Assembly: GCF_020382885.2 (NCBI RefSeq) | Contig: NC_058508.1 | Span: forward strand, 1,480,055-1,544,054 | From: Scatophagus argus | Taxonomy: Eukaryota > Chordata > Actinopteri > Scatophagidae | Direction: 5' to 3' | Length of the DNA: 64,000 nucleotides | Shown: positions 22,385 to 33,233 of the stretch, piece by piece | How positions within the stretch are numbered: the stretch's first letter is position 1 | Layout of the letters: every line of letters starts with the position of its first letter | Made by a program: the position numbers and the translations under genes | Notes under the pieces: generated by a model | Database searches by the model: none | What the model was told of the DNA's origin: nothing | What the model saw: the letters and a program-made list of their open reading frames with translations, nothing else

Positions 22385-25300
22385 TCATGCATATTGCTGC
22401 GTAATGTTTATCAGAAGCATCAATGCATCCTGAAAAGGTGCAAAGTTATAGTTTACAGCGTTGTCTAATAAAACTGAAATATCAGAATACTCCTCAGCAA
22501 AACGTTGCTCTGCTGACATTTTGTCATCCTCAGTTGTGAAGGGGTCAGTTCCAAAACAGGAGACTCTAGTAAGTGAAGAGCCAACATCCTGCTGGTACAT
22601 GTCAGCTGCTTGGGAGGCATGTGGCAACAACTCATCTCCTACTTTTTTTGGACATCCTCCTGCTGCCAAATGATTGGGTGTTCCTTTGCCTGTGAAGCAA
22701 AGTCACAAAATGTCAGTTATTGTTTGAATACACTGTCAACTGTGTTAGATGTTTTTTATTTTTATGTAACTCACTGGGGATTCTGTGTGTATTCCATGCA
22801 AGTACAGCTCTTGTTAGGCCAATCTTGCACAGCTCGGCAGTAAGGTTAGATGTACAGTATCTGGTGACATTGTCGTCCATGTCGAGGACTTCCTGATCCT
22901 GCAGCTGCATGAGGGCCTCCTTCAATGGGTAATTTACCCGGTTGTTAATCTCTACCCACATTCTCTCCACCGTATGATTCTGTAGACAAAGGACTACATT
23001 TACATATTATATATACACTATATAATAACACTCAATTAAAAAAAAAATTCCACTCAATTTAGTCTGCAAAATCAACATGGTGAGAGGAAACATGATTATA
23101 TCAGATGTAAAACTTTTGATTGGGAATCTAAACAGTAGGATGGGGAGGCATCTGGTTAAGGTTAAGTGATATATTCTGTTTTAAAAAGTGTTAAATAGCT
23201 ATATATTCCAATAACAATCATTGCTCGAGTTTGTTGTTTTGTTGTTCAGTACATAACATCTGAGTAACATTTCCAAAGCATCTCATTTCGGGCATAAACA
23301 AAGCACATTTTATACATTAAGGAGACCGTTACCTCACCTTTGTCGACTGAGTTTGGAGATATGGTTGCCTTTGCAAGTTATGTCTGTGGTTAGACAGCAT
23401 CTCCTGCATGTAGAGGGTCAAGTAAAATTCCCGGCCATGGTCCACCCTGACCTGGTCCCACATCCCGTATTCAAGAACTGCTGATCTATAAAATAGTGAA
23501 ACATGACTCAATCAGATGTTGACTCATCAAATGTTAAGTCTGCAATGTAGGATAGACCAAGGATATTGCAATCTACCAGTGCATTGCGTGCACAATTACA
23601 GGTGAAACTCGATTAATTAGCATATTCATTCTAATTTATTGAGATGGCATTTTGCAGCAAAAACAATAGACATGATTTATTGTTCTCAAATAATTTGAAG
23701 TGGAAATGTGTGAGGCTTCAGGCTATGTCCCTATTGTATTAACACTGCTAACTTTTCCACTACAGTGAGAGAGTTTGCCCTAGAGGGTACTTGGACTCAG
23801 AAATCACACAAAGGGTGTATTGAAGCAAGAAAAAAAAAGGTTGAGAAGCACTGTACTAACCTGTAAACATCTTCATAGATCGTGAGATTATTTTTGACAG
23901 GCATGGTTGCGTGGGCAACCACCTTACTGCTGTACCCATCCATTGCGAGAACATGTGTCACTCCGAACATGACCAATTTTTCATTCTGGTCAATGTGGAC
24001 TTTGTGTCCCATGTATGCAGCACTGTAGGGGACGGGGTTAAGGTTACGTGCACCCTTTGGGGGAAAAAGCAAGTAATAGTTAGCTAGTAAAATACATTAT
24101 ACCAAATACCACAACATTAAAGGCTCTCAAAAGATACTTACACGTTTGCGCATTTCGTGATAGGGACAATGAGTTGTTCTCAAAATATTCCCCACCCGGC
24201 GTTCACCAGCAACCACTCCCATTGCAGACAGGTACCCGGTCATCATCTTTCGGCCATATGTTGACCCTGTCTGATGAATCAACATAAGCCGTGACATGTA
24301 GGCCAAGTCTATGTGAAATATAAAATATAAAACAGAGGTGGATAGAGTAGCCAAAAAATGTACTCAAATTGTCACCTCAGAAAAAAAACGGGGGGGTGTT
24401 AACGATGGGTTGATGGGTAGAATCCTGAATGGGTAAAAAGAAAAGTAACTAGCTCAGTGTAGCTCAGTGCTTCTCAAATAGTGGGGCGCGCCCCCCTGTG
24501 ACCCTGGAGAACATGCTTTTTTTGCCGTACTAGAATAAAGTGTAATTGCACATCCACTACAGTAGTTGGCAGTGGCGCTCTCATTGTCAGAGTGTGCGCA
24601 AGGAGTATTAGCTCTATGGTGTAGCGTTTTTTTTGCACCGAGCAGGCGATATGAAGTCCAGTAAACGAACCCTTAAGAGACAACATGAAGAAATTTTTAA
24701 CAGGGATGAAAAGAAAGGCGGAGAGAGACGAAGATAATGAAACAAAAGTAACTCACCCGAAAGCTAAGATGAGGAAATATGACGACGCATATGTAGCGCT
24801 TGGCTTCACAGTGACTACAGTGGAAGACGAGGAAAGACCGGTGTGTTTAGTGTGTCTAAACATGCTGGCAGCGGACAGTATGAAGCCATGTAAATTAAGG
24901 CGCCACTTGAAGACATTACATTCCAATCATGCTGATAAGCCGTTTTTTCAGCGAAAACGTGCCGAATATTGCCAACAATCATCCTGCTTTGTGAATTTTA
25001 CTTCAGTAAACCAGCGAGCACTGTTAGCATCATATTATTACATATTATTAAATATTATTACATATTATTATTACTATTATTTATAGTCGCGGCGGAGAGT
25101 TGGGGGGGCGCGAATTGTTTTCTTCTTGCTGGGGGGGGGGGGGCGCAACAGAAAATAATTGAGAAGCACTGGTGTAGCTGAACGAGTTTACTCAAGTAAA
25201 AGTACGGAGATGATGTAAAACTGCTCTTAAATGTACAATTTATCCAAAAACCTAATCAAGTAAGGTAGATGACTTGTAACAGAGTAAATCTAACTTGTTA

Positions 25301-25557
25301 CTACCCACCTCTGTAAATCGAAGAAAACCATAATAACCTACCTGATTTATTGCCCTGCTGATAGCAACCTCTAATTGCGTGTCGGATACCTGTCCCCTCC
25401 TGGAAATGTTGTGATGTGCACAAAATCTCCTGACACTCATTTCAGAACATCCTTGCTGCACACCTAACTGTAATAAATTTGTGGAAATGTCCGCGTGCGA
25501 GAGATTTTGAGCTATCATTTCTCTTATTAAATTCCCGTAGGGCTTGAGGGACACCAT
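22385..25557 (-). CDS. DDE integrase-type transposase (398 aa, six exons)
   Basis: Minus-strand exons 25557-25342, 24270-24142, 24054-23861, 23485-23338, 22979-22775 and 22689-22385 join in frame to 1,197 nt, all with GT-AG introns. Exon 1 resembles a helix-turn-helix (residues ~10-55) and exon 2 carries the conserved-looking [10 protein letters not shown]. The catalytic core follows: D137 in HIDQNEKL, D195 in VDHGREF, and E234 in NHTVERMW, with 38 residues between the last two. The C-terminal part includes AWNTHRIP and LAAGGCP. This is a retroviral-integrase/IS3-like fold by motif pattern, expected to cut and join the 63-bp inverted repeats in the nucleus. No stop or frameshift was seen, so it may be functional. 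The exon 2 acceptor was chosen to keep phase (GATTCATCAG); an upstream CATAG would break the frame. Intron 1 (1,071 bp) holds the nested elements. Confidence 0.85.
22467..22472 (+). terminator. Candidate polyadenylation signal for the RING gene
   Basis: AATAAA 369 bp past the stop codon, lying inside the last exon of the opposing transposase gene, so the two transcripts would overlap tail to tail. An earlier ATTAAA at 22334-22339 is an alternative. Confidence 0.4.
24685..25086 (+). pseudogene. BED zinc-finger remnant of hAT transposase
   Basis: An open frame of 133 codons starts at 24685 with a lysine-rich segment ([16 protein letters not shown]). It then carries a BED-type finger: VCLVC near residue 55, and the histidine pair within [12 protein letters not shown] near residues 72-83. 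This resembles the N-terminus of ZBED5/SCAND3-type hAT transposases. After about residue 105 the sequence becomes TTA-repeat translation and the catalytic domain is missing. The finger could still bind the element ends, but that is speculation. Confidence 0.7.
25027..25083. repeat. TTA-rich simple repeat
   Basis: Imperfect TAT/TTA trinucleotide repeat inside the hAT element. Confidence 0.8.
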
Positions 25558-25859
25558 CTCTTCCAGGATTCAAACTCGTTCCCAACCGAATCTGCTACTG
25601 TTTTGCTAAAACTGCAAAAGACGCGGTAATCGCGGGAAAAAGGCTAAAAAACTTTCGCGGTATACTGCTTCCGGTTCACGTTGTAATAAAACATGTAAAA
25701 AAAATCCCTGCATTTTTGTATTTTGGATTAACACAAATTTAATTCTTGGTCTTTATCAAAGAATATAAAAAATCCGTAATAGAAAAACAACACAAAATCC
25801 AATATATGGCTGTATTGGAATGGAAAACGACCTGCTACATATATTGAGAAAAGAAAAAA

Positions 25860-25922
25860 GTTTTTTGTTTTCCGATTTGCGTTTCTAAATTGAAAATTGA
25901 ATGAACGGAAGGTACACGGACC
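25860..25922 (-). repeat. Right 63-bp terminal inverted repeat
   Basis: Perfect reverse complement of 19493-19555, ending GGAAGGTACACGGACC and followed directly by the second TAACTA. Confidence 0.95.
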
Positions 25923-25928
25923 TAACTA

Positions 25929-26483
25929 AGCCAAAGAGCAAAATCATTCTCATTCAAAGCATTCTTATGTAACCCACACACTAAAAGTGTCTGGTCACTG
26001 TCGTATCTTCTATTTATAAAAGAAGTAAGCGAGGGACGAACTGTGTCCTAACATCAGTAGCACATTTTTTTATTTTCTTTTCTTATTTTCCTTACTTCTT
26101 TCTTTTCTTCCACCCCCCACATGCTCCACTCGCATGACACCATTTGGCCACACTCAAAACACATCCAAGATCACCTTGTCTCATTCTATGCAAAACATAT
26201 ACATTCAGATATACCACATCTCCCTTTTTTTTTTTTTTTTTAGAACAAAGTGCTAACATTTTTCTTAAAAGTCTATTTCTACCTGTCGAGGGAAAACAGT
26301 TGTTAACACATTGTTAAACACTGTAATAAACTAAGTCTCACTTCATATACTGTTGCAGTTTCTGTCCCCTATCTTCTTAAATCATATTTTCCAAATCTTA
26401 AATCGCCTTACATAAATCCATACATTTTCCATGCAACAGTAACATTTCAACATGAACATGTGACAAACTTTATTTTCTCTTTT
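25929..26483 (-). other. Right flank of the transposon; possible LTR remainder
   Basis: Non-coding and rich in pyrimidines on the plus strand, with an 18-nt T run at 26226-26242. It is the partner of 18860-19486 across the insertion. A minus-strand TATAAATA lies near 26012. Confidence 0.35.
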
Positions 26484-26730
26484 TTAATCAACATTCAGCT
26501 GTTTGCGTCTCACCACCCCATGAGGCGCATCCACAAGGTAGGATCTTAGAGAGGTATGATTCTGGATGACTGTCCCTGATGTTTTGGTGTCAGTGATCCA
26601 CACCTGCTCTCCTGACGACAAGTTCCTGAGTGGTTTTACACCATGACGCCTGTTGAAATTCACGACATCAGACATCCTCTTCTCCCTTCATTTCCAGACC
26701 AACATGTTGCGGTCAGGCAGTGTAGGATCT
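26484..26730 (-). pseudogene. Gypsy pol C-terminal fragment (post-integrase)
   Basis: The minus-strand reading PTLPDRNML, then VVNFNRRHGVKPLRNLSSGE, then QVWITDTKTSGTVI, then RSYLVDAPHGVVRRKQL followed by a stop matches the integrase C-terminal region of Ty3/gypsy elements (Y/F-D/N-RRH, PLxxLxxGExVW, and RSYxVxTPxGxxRRN). One frame slip lies near 26685. The rest of the element is absent. Confidence 0.7.
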
Positions 26731-27740
26731 AAAGGAAAATAACAATAATACACACTGCAACCATAGTTTTTGATGGGCTTATATTTGAAGACATTTTGTT
26801 AATTAATCTGCAGGTCTTTCAGGGGAATTGCATACTGTACAGTACATTGTTCACATCACAGGCCTTAAATTCCTCTTTGTAATTTGTCAGTGCGTATGTT
26901 GCAGTTATGAATTAATGTTTTCATTTAACTGGTATGTATGTATCTTATTACTGACTTGACAAGAGGCTTGAGAATAGCAGGAAACCACGAGCCACATTAT
27001 AAATCCTGCAGATTGAATAGAGCCAGCTCATACTGACCCTTAATGAGTAAGACAGTTCCTCTGTGCTGTCTTCTTGCCTAATGGGATTTTGGTTTTATTT
27101 CTGTATTTTATTGCTAGGTTAAATAAATAATTTTTTTCTTGGTATTTCCAGTAACCAACTATAACCTTGAAAAATACAGTTAAAGCAGCAGTAAGTACTT
27201 TCCATGTTGATTTTGATGCCGTGCAGCACAATTCTCATTAAACTGCAGGTGCATTTTGAGTCTAAAAATAAATTTCCAGCCTCAGTGTTATTATTCATGA
27301 TGAGGCATCTTATTGAAATCCCCTCTACACACAGCTACCAGAAGATTTCATTTCTTTTTATTTGTCCATAGCCATAAAGAAATTAAGTATTTCCTTCAGG
27401 ATAATGGGGAAATGAGATAATAGGGATAATGGAGATAATGGGAAAATAATTTCTATGGCTTTGTATGATCTATGAAACTCGGTGGAAATATCTCATGACA
27501 TTCTTGAAAATGTGATTATGGGTTTTCAAAATATGGCTACTTAGCAACCCAACTCACTGCTTTTTAATATTGAGCTTAGTAAAATAAGAACTGTTTGACC
27601 CTTGCACAACATCTAACCCTACAGTATGTTGCACATACAAGATACAAGTTTTATTTGTCACACACACAATCATACACAGTACAATGTGAAATCTTCTTTG
27701 TTCCTGCTACCAAAAATAGGTAAGTAAGATGAGTATTTAG
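26731..27740. other. No gene seen
   Basis: AT-rich. 27626-27740 looks like the AAGTTTTATTTGTCACAC type of repeat tail that often accompanies fish LINE 3' ends. Confidence 0.45.
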
Positions 27741-28262
27741 GATTCAAGGATTCAAGGAACTTTATTGTCATACCAGCTCACATTCACATGTTTATGGTAT
27801 GAAATTAGGACTCTGGTCCCGGGAGCAGTAAGTTTAAATATAATAAAATAGAAACCTCATGTGTGTGTATATATAACTAAACTAAAAATGTACAGTACTT
27901 ACATCTAGTGCAGGTGGGAGGAGGATTGTCCAGCTAAACGCTCACTGTTGAGCAGACGGATGGCCTGAGGGAAGAAGCTTTTCCTCATCCTCAGTGTTGG
28001 TTCTCAGGCAGCAGAACTGACGGCCTGACGGCAGCAGGGAGAGGACCTCAACCTGCATTGTTTGATGTAAATGTCCTGCAGGTCAGGTAGAGTTGTTCTG
28101 GTAGTCCAGGGCCAAGAGGTCCTGCTCTGTGCAGCTGTCCATCCATGTGGTGATGCTCCCACTCAAGATGCTCTCAGTGGTGCAGGTGTAAAAGTTCCTG
28201 AGCACCTTGAGGGGGAGCCTGAAGTCTCTGAGGCGTTTGAGGTGGAACAGACGCTGCCTGGC
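27741..28262 (-). pseudogene. CR1/Rex1-like LINE, RT C-terminus and 3' end
   Basis: The minus-strand reading RQRLFHLKRLRDFRLPLKVL, then NFYTCTTESILSGSITTWM, then CTEQDLLALD, then (shifted) LLPSGRQF corresponds to the C-terminal domain of the same LINE family as at 16525-17000. The 3' end at 27741-27765 is ATTCAAGGATTCAAGG, a short tandem tail. It is frame-shifted and stop-containing. Confidence 0.7.
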
Positions 28263-28299
28263 CTTCTTATTTTTGGTTTGGGAACTGTTCCTTAGAGGT

Positions 28300-28323
28300 G
28301 GGGGGGGGGGGGGGGGGGGGGGG
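28300..28323 (+). repeat. 24-nt poly-G tract
   Basis: Uninterrupted run of 24 G at the junction between the LINE fragment and dispersed-repeat copy C. Confidence 0.9.
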
Positions 28324-28842
28324 TTCCATCACGCCTTGTGTTTAGGTTATGCTTTGTCTTTTGGTTTTTAGTTTTTTAGTCCATGTGTCATGTTTCATGT
28401 TTGTCTTGTCATGTGTTTCCATGTATTATGTTCCAGGTTTTTGGCATGTCCTGTTTTATTTTGAAAGTGCCACTTTCAAAAATAACCTAATGTGTCTCCT
28501 TTTCATGTAGCTTTGCTTTTGGTTATCCTGATTACTTTCTCCTTCCGTAATGTGTTGCACCTGTGTCTTATTGTCTTGTCCTTATCTTAGTCCTTGTCTT
28601 CCCCGTCACTCTTTGTTGGATCGTTTTTTTGCTGTCTTCATGTTTTCACGCCAGGATTATCTTGTTTCTTCTTGCCATGATTTTTGCCACAGTTTTTGTT
28701 GGTCCCTTGCCACAGTAAGTGTGTTCCTGTTTTGAGGGGGTTTTTTTTGTTTATATTAAAGAATACTGTATCGGATTCCTGCCTCCCAGCCTTGTTGTGA
28801 CTTTGCATTGGGGTTCAGCTCTCTGCGTCAGCGACGCTACAC
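28322..28842 (+). repeat. Unclassified dispersed repeat, copy C
   Basis: Reverse-complement orientation relative to copies A and B. It begins TTCCATCACGCCTTGTG and shows TGTCCTGTTTTATTTTGAAA, then TTTCATGTAGCTTTGCTTTT. It ends TTGGGGTTCAGCTCTCTGCG followed by TCAGCGACGCTACAC. The end sequence mirrors the start of copy A (GCTGACGCAG...GGCTGAACCCC), so this terminus is well defined. Confidence 0.75.
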
Positions 28843-31800
28843 TTTTGACAAAATCACATTTTTTCCTGTGATATTATACTGAAGTATACTCATCATGAAA
28901 ATGCCGTATAATAATTACATTTTAGAAAAAAAATCATGAAACTCTCCCCTTCAGATGCCTTATAATTTCTGTGTGCATACTGACTCCAGGGCTTTGGTAG
29001 GAGGAACATGTTAATTGAGAATTATTAGGCCAACCTTAATGAAAGAAGGCTTGATTCTTTCTTTCATTTCTTCTTTTTTTTCAAAGTTATAGCCTCTATG
29101 CAGCAGTACACTTCATTTGAAGAGTTCATATTTAATTGAGATTACAGCCCCACCATAAAGTAGACTGCTGCCCCAGAGAGATTGAAACAAATGTATAAAA
29201 AGATTCACGACGGTTAAAAAATAGTTCATTGCAATCTGTTTCATGAATGAGGAACCCAACAAATCTATCATATTACCACTGAATTTCCCAAGGGCTCTGC
29301 ATAAAGTTTTCTTGAAATTGAGAATGCGCTGCATTTCTCTTCACTTTATTAAGATTCAAACTCTTGCAGCCCCAAAAAAGAGATCATTAGAATCAATATC
29401 CAATCTGAAGGTTGTTGTTGATGTGATGTGGGGCTGCACTTCATAAAAATGTCAGAAATATTTAGTTGTGGCACACGGGGATGACTTACATTTGTTCGTA
29501 TTGATTTAATGATTTTATAGTGAGAATATGCTGAAGAGCACTTTTAGCAGCTGCATTTTACAGAAAAATGAAATGGGAAAAATAATAAAATTGTATCAGA
29601 AAAAAAATAAATGTCAAAATCAACCAGTATAATAAAAAAGCATAATAATTCAGTAATAAAATTATGCTAAAGATTCTGACAAAATAAAAGGTTAGAAAAT
29701 GTAATTCCACACACATATGCAATTCTTTCACCATAAAGGTTTTGAGTGTTTTATGTTTTATGTTTTGAGTGTTTTATTTCTTTTCAAAATAAAACAGATT
29801 TTTAAAATATCTATTAGGGTTGTATCTGAAAACAGATGGCAGCCGACAGTTGTATACTTTCTGTGGTACTATGAGGCTTCTAACTGATAGGTCATTCATT
29901 CACACTCATTAAACAGTGATATGTTCCATTTCTGATGGAACAAAAATATTGCTGTTACCGTTGCCTTTGAAAATAAATGTAGTACAGGATGTCCTGGTGT
30001 TAGAAACAGGTGAATGAGATAAACATCAATAGCACCTAACCCGAATTAGCATACATATTACTTTAACATGATACTTGCTCCCTCTCTTACAAACATTTTG
30101 TAAATTATAGTGATAAATATTTATGTGCTTACATTATTTACAAAATGTTGTTATCAACTGGATCATAAAATTTTTGTGTTTGTGACTTCATAAGCTTGGT
30201 AGCTGGGTTCTTTATGATCTGATTTATGACTCTACTGATATTGTGAAAGCCAGGTGTGTATGGGTTTCATTGTCTTTTCCCTTGTCTGTACCCTGAAGGC
30301 GATGTATGCTATGTTTCAAACAAAGTGCTTGTTGTATTGTCCAATAGAGTGTGAATTCTCCTTTCCAATTGCAAATTTATGGTTGGGACTCAGTCCAGCA
30401 ACTTTCTGTAATAGCCAATCTCATACACATGCTTAGTTTACACACTGATTGGCCAGATGTGCGGAAGTATGAGAATATGCAGTTTGAACTATTTTTCATT
30501 CACTGCACACCTCGTCATGATCATTTGAGCAACCTAGTATAACACTGTGCTCTCAAGGAGAGACTTAAATGTAAGTCATTACTTTGCAACTATAAAGACA
30601 TGCAAAAAAGGAAGAGTTGTTGGAGAGACATCAGGTAGGCAGTGGGATGCAGCCTGGAGACTACTATAGCAGATTTTTTGTACCTTCATGCAAGTGAAGC
30701 CTTTTAGAAAAGGTAAAAACATTTGCCTTTAGATGACAAGAAATTGTACATATTAATTCATCTGAAGTCCACAGATGAGTAGAGAAACCTGACTTTGCCC
30801 TAATTTTGCAAAAAACACAAAACACATTTGCAAGACTCTTCCGTGAGTATGTGTTCTTTCATTTGCTGATGTTGGGATCTCATGCCAGTCTCATCTCATC
30901 TGATGAGATTAAAACAATAGAGGCCTGTATGTCATACCAGAAGCCTGAAGCCAGGGCTTTGCAATCCTTTGTTTAAATGAGCTCCAAACCTCAAAGATTT
31001 GGTTCAGATTCAAACTTTGTCCTCTCATTAGACATAAGTCAAAGGGATCCCCAGTAACTTCATCCAGGTGATAAAAGCATCCGATGCGCACTTCCATGCT
31101 TTTTCCCTGTGCTTTGTTGTTGGACCACTGTGTCTCCTTGGTTATTATAGGACCACCGCGTCCTTTGTTTGCTAAATTTAGAACATTTGATTTGCTTGTT
31201 ATCTTTACACTCAGCACGAATGTTTTCTTGTTGAGCCTATTGCTGCCAGCCAACTGATATTTTACCAGTTGAAGGACCAGTGTGGTAAAATAACCCAGTT
31301 TATTACACCTCAGTGATAGGATGTTTTTTCTGCTTCCTCTATTCCTTTTCCTCTCTTACTAACACTCTTACACCCACTTCAGACATCCACAACCTTCTGA
31401 GTGAAGGGCTCACATGGTAGCATAACTCAGGTTTGCTCCATCTCTCTGTTAGACATAGACCACATTGTACCCCCCTTTTGTTCCCCGTTCTCTTTGTTCA
31501 AACCCTCATGGTTGAGCCGCCATATTGAACCTGGTGAGGCATATCATTCACGTGAACTTTCCCGCCATCTTTACTCTCTTTCTCTCCCCCTTTCTCCTAT
31601 ACACATACACACTAAAATAGTTTCTTCTGTTTGTTGTTTAGTTGTAGGTCCGTAACAGATTTTTATTTATTGGAAGTAGTGTTGATTGTAAAATAATGGT
31701 GCTTTTGTTAAATTCTGTTATAGCTTAACTGGTTGTCGTTTGTGGTTATTAGCATATTAGAGTGACAGCTGCTGGATTCTGACAGCTAGTGCTCGGATTC

Positions 31801-33233
31801 AAGCCTTCATTGTTCAGGTACTGACACTTCTCACCAAATCGAGACTGTTTTTCCAGTTTGGTTATTGGTCCCTGCTTAACAGGGTGGTGTGTCATAATTG
31901 ACATTATTTGTCAACAGTTTTTTCAGTATGCTAATAACCAAATCTGCTCCTACCTGCACAACACTGATCCACTTCTGTGTCCAGTTTGCCACCTACCTTT
32001 TTGCCCGGCAGCTGTCTTGATTATTCGCCAAATAGGTTATTTGTCTCACACAAGTAACCATCACTATTTACCAAATTGTATTTCCCTGCTTGCTAGGCTC
32101 TGGTGGGGCTTATTCAGCCACATCAGGCCAGCCTGTTATTGGCCCTATCATCAAGCTTGAAGCATTTCCATGCTGTGCTTCAGTCAATGGAGCCTGTGAA
32201 AAGACAGACTTCTCTGCCTAACAGTTTGCACCAGGCAATCTGTACTGTCGCACACAGACACACACATATACACCATGGCAATCTGTGCTATCTATTAGCT
32301 GAGTGCTGAGGGTAGTCTATTCCCTGTGCCCTGAACAGTACTCTCCTCCTCAGACATCTCCTCAGTTTCAATCAATAGCAACTAGTTCAACACAGAGAGA
32401 GGGCTGTCCTTTGTGTGTGTGTATGTGTATGTGTGTGCTTGTGTGTATGTGTGTGAGCGCACACGTTCATGTCTGTGGACAGAGGGGGAAAAAAAACACA
32501 GACAGCAGGGATACAAGTTGAGAGATAGAAAGGAGGCCGAATTGAGATGGAGAGATGGTGGAGGATAGGATGAGGAATGCCACTGCTGCTGTCTTATCAA
32601 GGAGGATCTCTAGCCAGAACATTACTGACTACATCTCCCCCCTCCACTTCAGAAATCTTTCTGTAAAACACAAAGAGATTTTATTTACAAATTAAGCAAG
32701 ATTTAAGATAATTACTAATTCCAAACAATAAGCTACATGTATCTGTGCAAAAAAAAGAACTTATTGATTGTTCTATTTTTATGTCATAAAATCAGCAGGG
32801 AATGTATGATATTGAGCAGGAATTCATCAAAAACAAAAGCAGTGTGTGACTGGGAAAATACACAAACAGGATTTTGAATGTACTGATACTAGTACAACTT
32901 TATAGTTTTTCTGTACTTCACTGTCCCCCCAAAAAGAAGTCACCAAACAGAATAAAACAGTCATTGCTTCAAAGAATGAGCTGCTCAAGAGGAGGAGACT
33001 GGAGACTTTTTACTCTGTGCGCTTTACTCAAGCTCAATAACAGTGTTTGTTACCAAAACTCTATGTTGACACCAGGGTGTGTTTTGGTGAAGAAATATTG
33101 TCTAACATTAAATATACTGAGATGAGTTTAAGTCCCATTGGACTGATGAACACGCTGTTCTTGATTCAGCTCAGTACTCTTTTACTAATCAAGTGAATAG
33201 TGAAGGGTTAAATCTGAGCACTCGCTGTCAGAA
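28843..33233. other. No gene seen
   Basis: More than 4 kb of AT-rich sequence without a recognised gene. A 114-codon minus-strand frame (31253-30909) has no recognisable domain, splice context or repeat match. A GT microsatellite lies at 32411-32456. Confidence 0.5.
32411..32456. repeat. (GT)n microsatellite
   Basis: Imperfect GT repeat with TATG and CTTG interruptions. Confidence 0.9.

Larger units (their letters stand above)
24465..25171. mobile_element. Internally deleted hAT element with perfect 8-bp TSD
   Basis: Terminal sequences CAGTGCTTCTCAA (24465) and TTGAGAAGCACTG (25171) are inverse to one another. The target duplication GTGTAGCT is perfect (24457-24464 and 25172-25179). The 707-bp element keeps only the first coding part of a hAT transposase, followed by a TTA-rich stretch and a poly-G tract. 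It is therefore non-autonomous. Confidence 0.9.
24333..25313. mobile_element. Short inverted-repeat element (MITE-like) hosting a hAT
   Basis: Ends CAGAGGTGG (24333) and CCACCTCTG (25313), with interior sequence of the CTCAAGTAAAAGTA type that is abundant in fish genomes. Without the 707-bp nested hAT and its duplicate site it is about 266 bp long. I could not define a clean target duplication. It lies in intron 1 of the transposase gene. Confidence 0.65.
19493..25922. mobile_element. IS3EU-like DNA transposon with two intact genes
   Basis: A complete DNA transposon of 6,430 bp. Its ends are 63-bp perfect inverted repeats (19493-19555 and 25860-25922, beginning GGTCCGTGTACC), flanked by a perfect 6-bp duplication TAACTA (19487-19492 and 25923-25928). 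It encodes two convergent split genes, a plus-strand RING-like protein and a minus-strand DDE integrase-type transposase; both are open through every exon with GT-AG introns. A 6-bp duplication with an integrase-like transposase fits what is reported for the eukaryotic IS3EU group, but I assign that by memory and by these features only; a Ginger-type relative is the main alternative. About 980 bp (24333-25313) are later nested insertions within an intron. Confidence 0.85.

Noticed and set aside
24270..24354. Upstream acceptor (CATAG) for transposase exon 2
   Set aside because: Using it shifts the frame relative to exon 1; the GATTCATCAG acceptor keeps phase and the conserved reading.
30909..31253. 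114-codon open frame on the minus strand
   Set aside because: No recognisable motif and no flanking gene structure.
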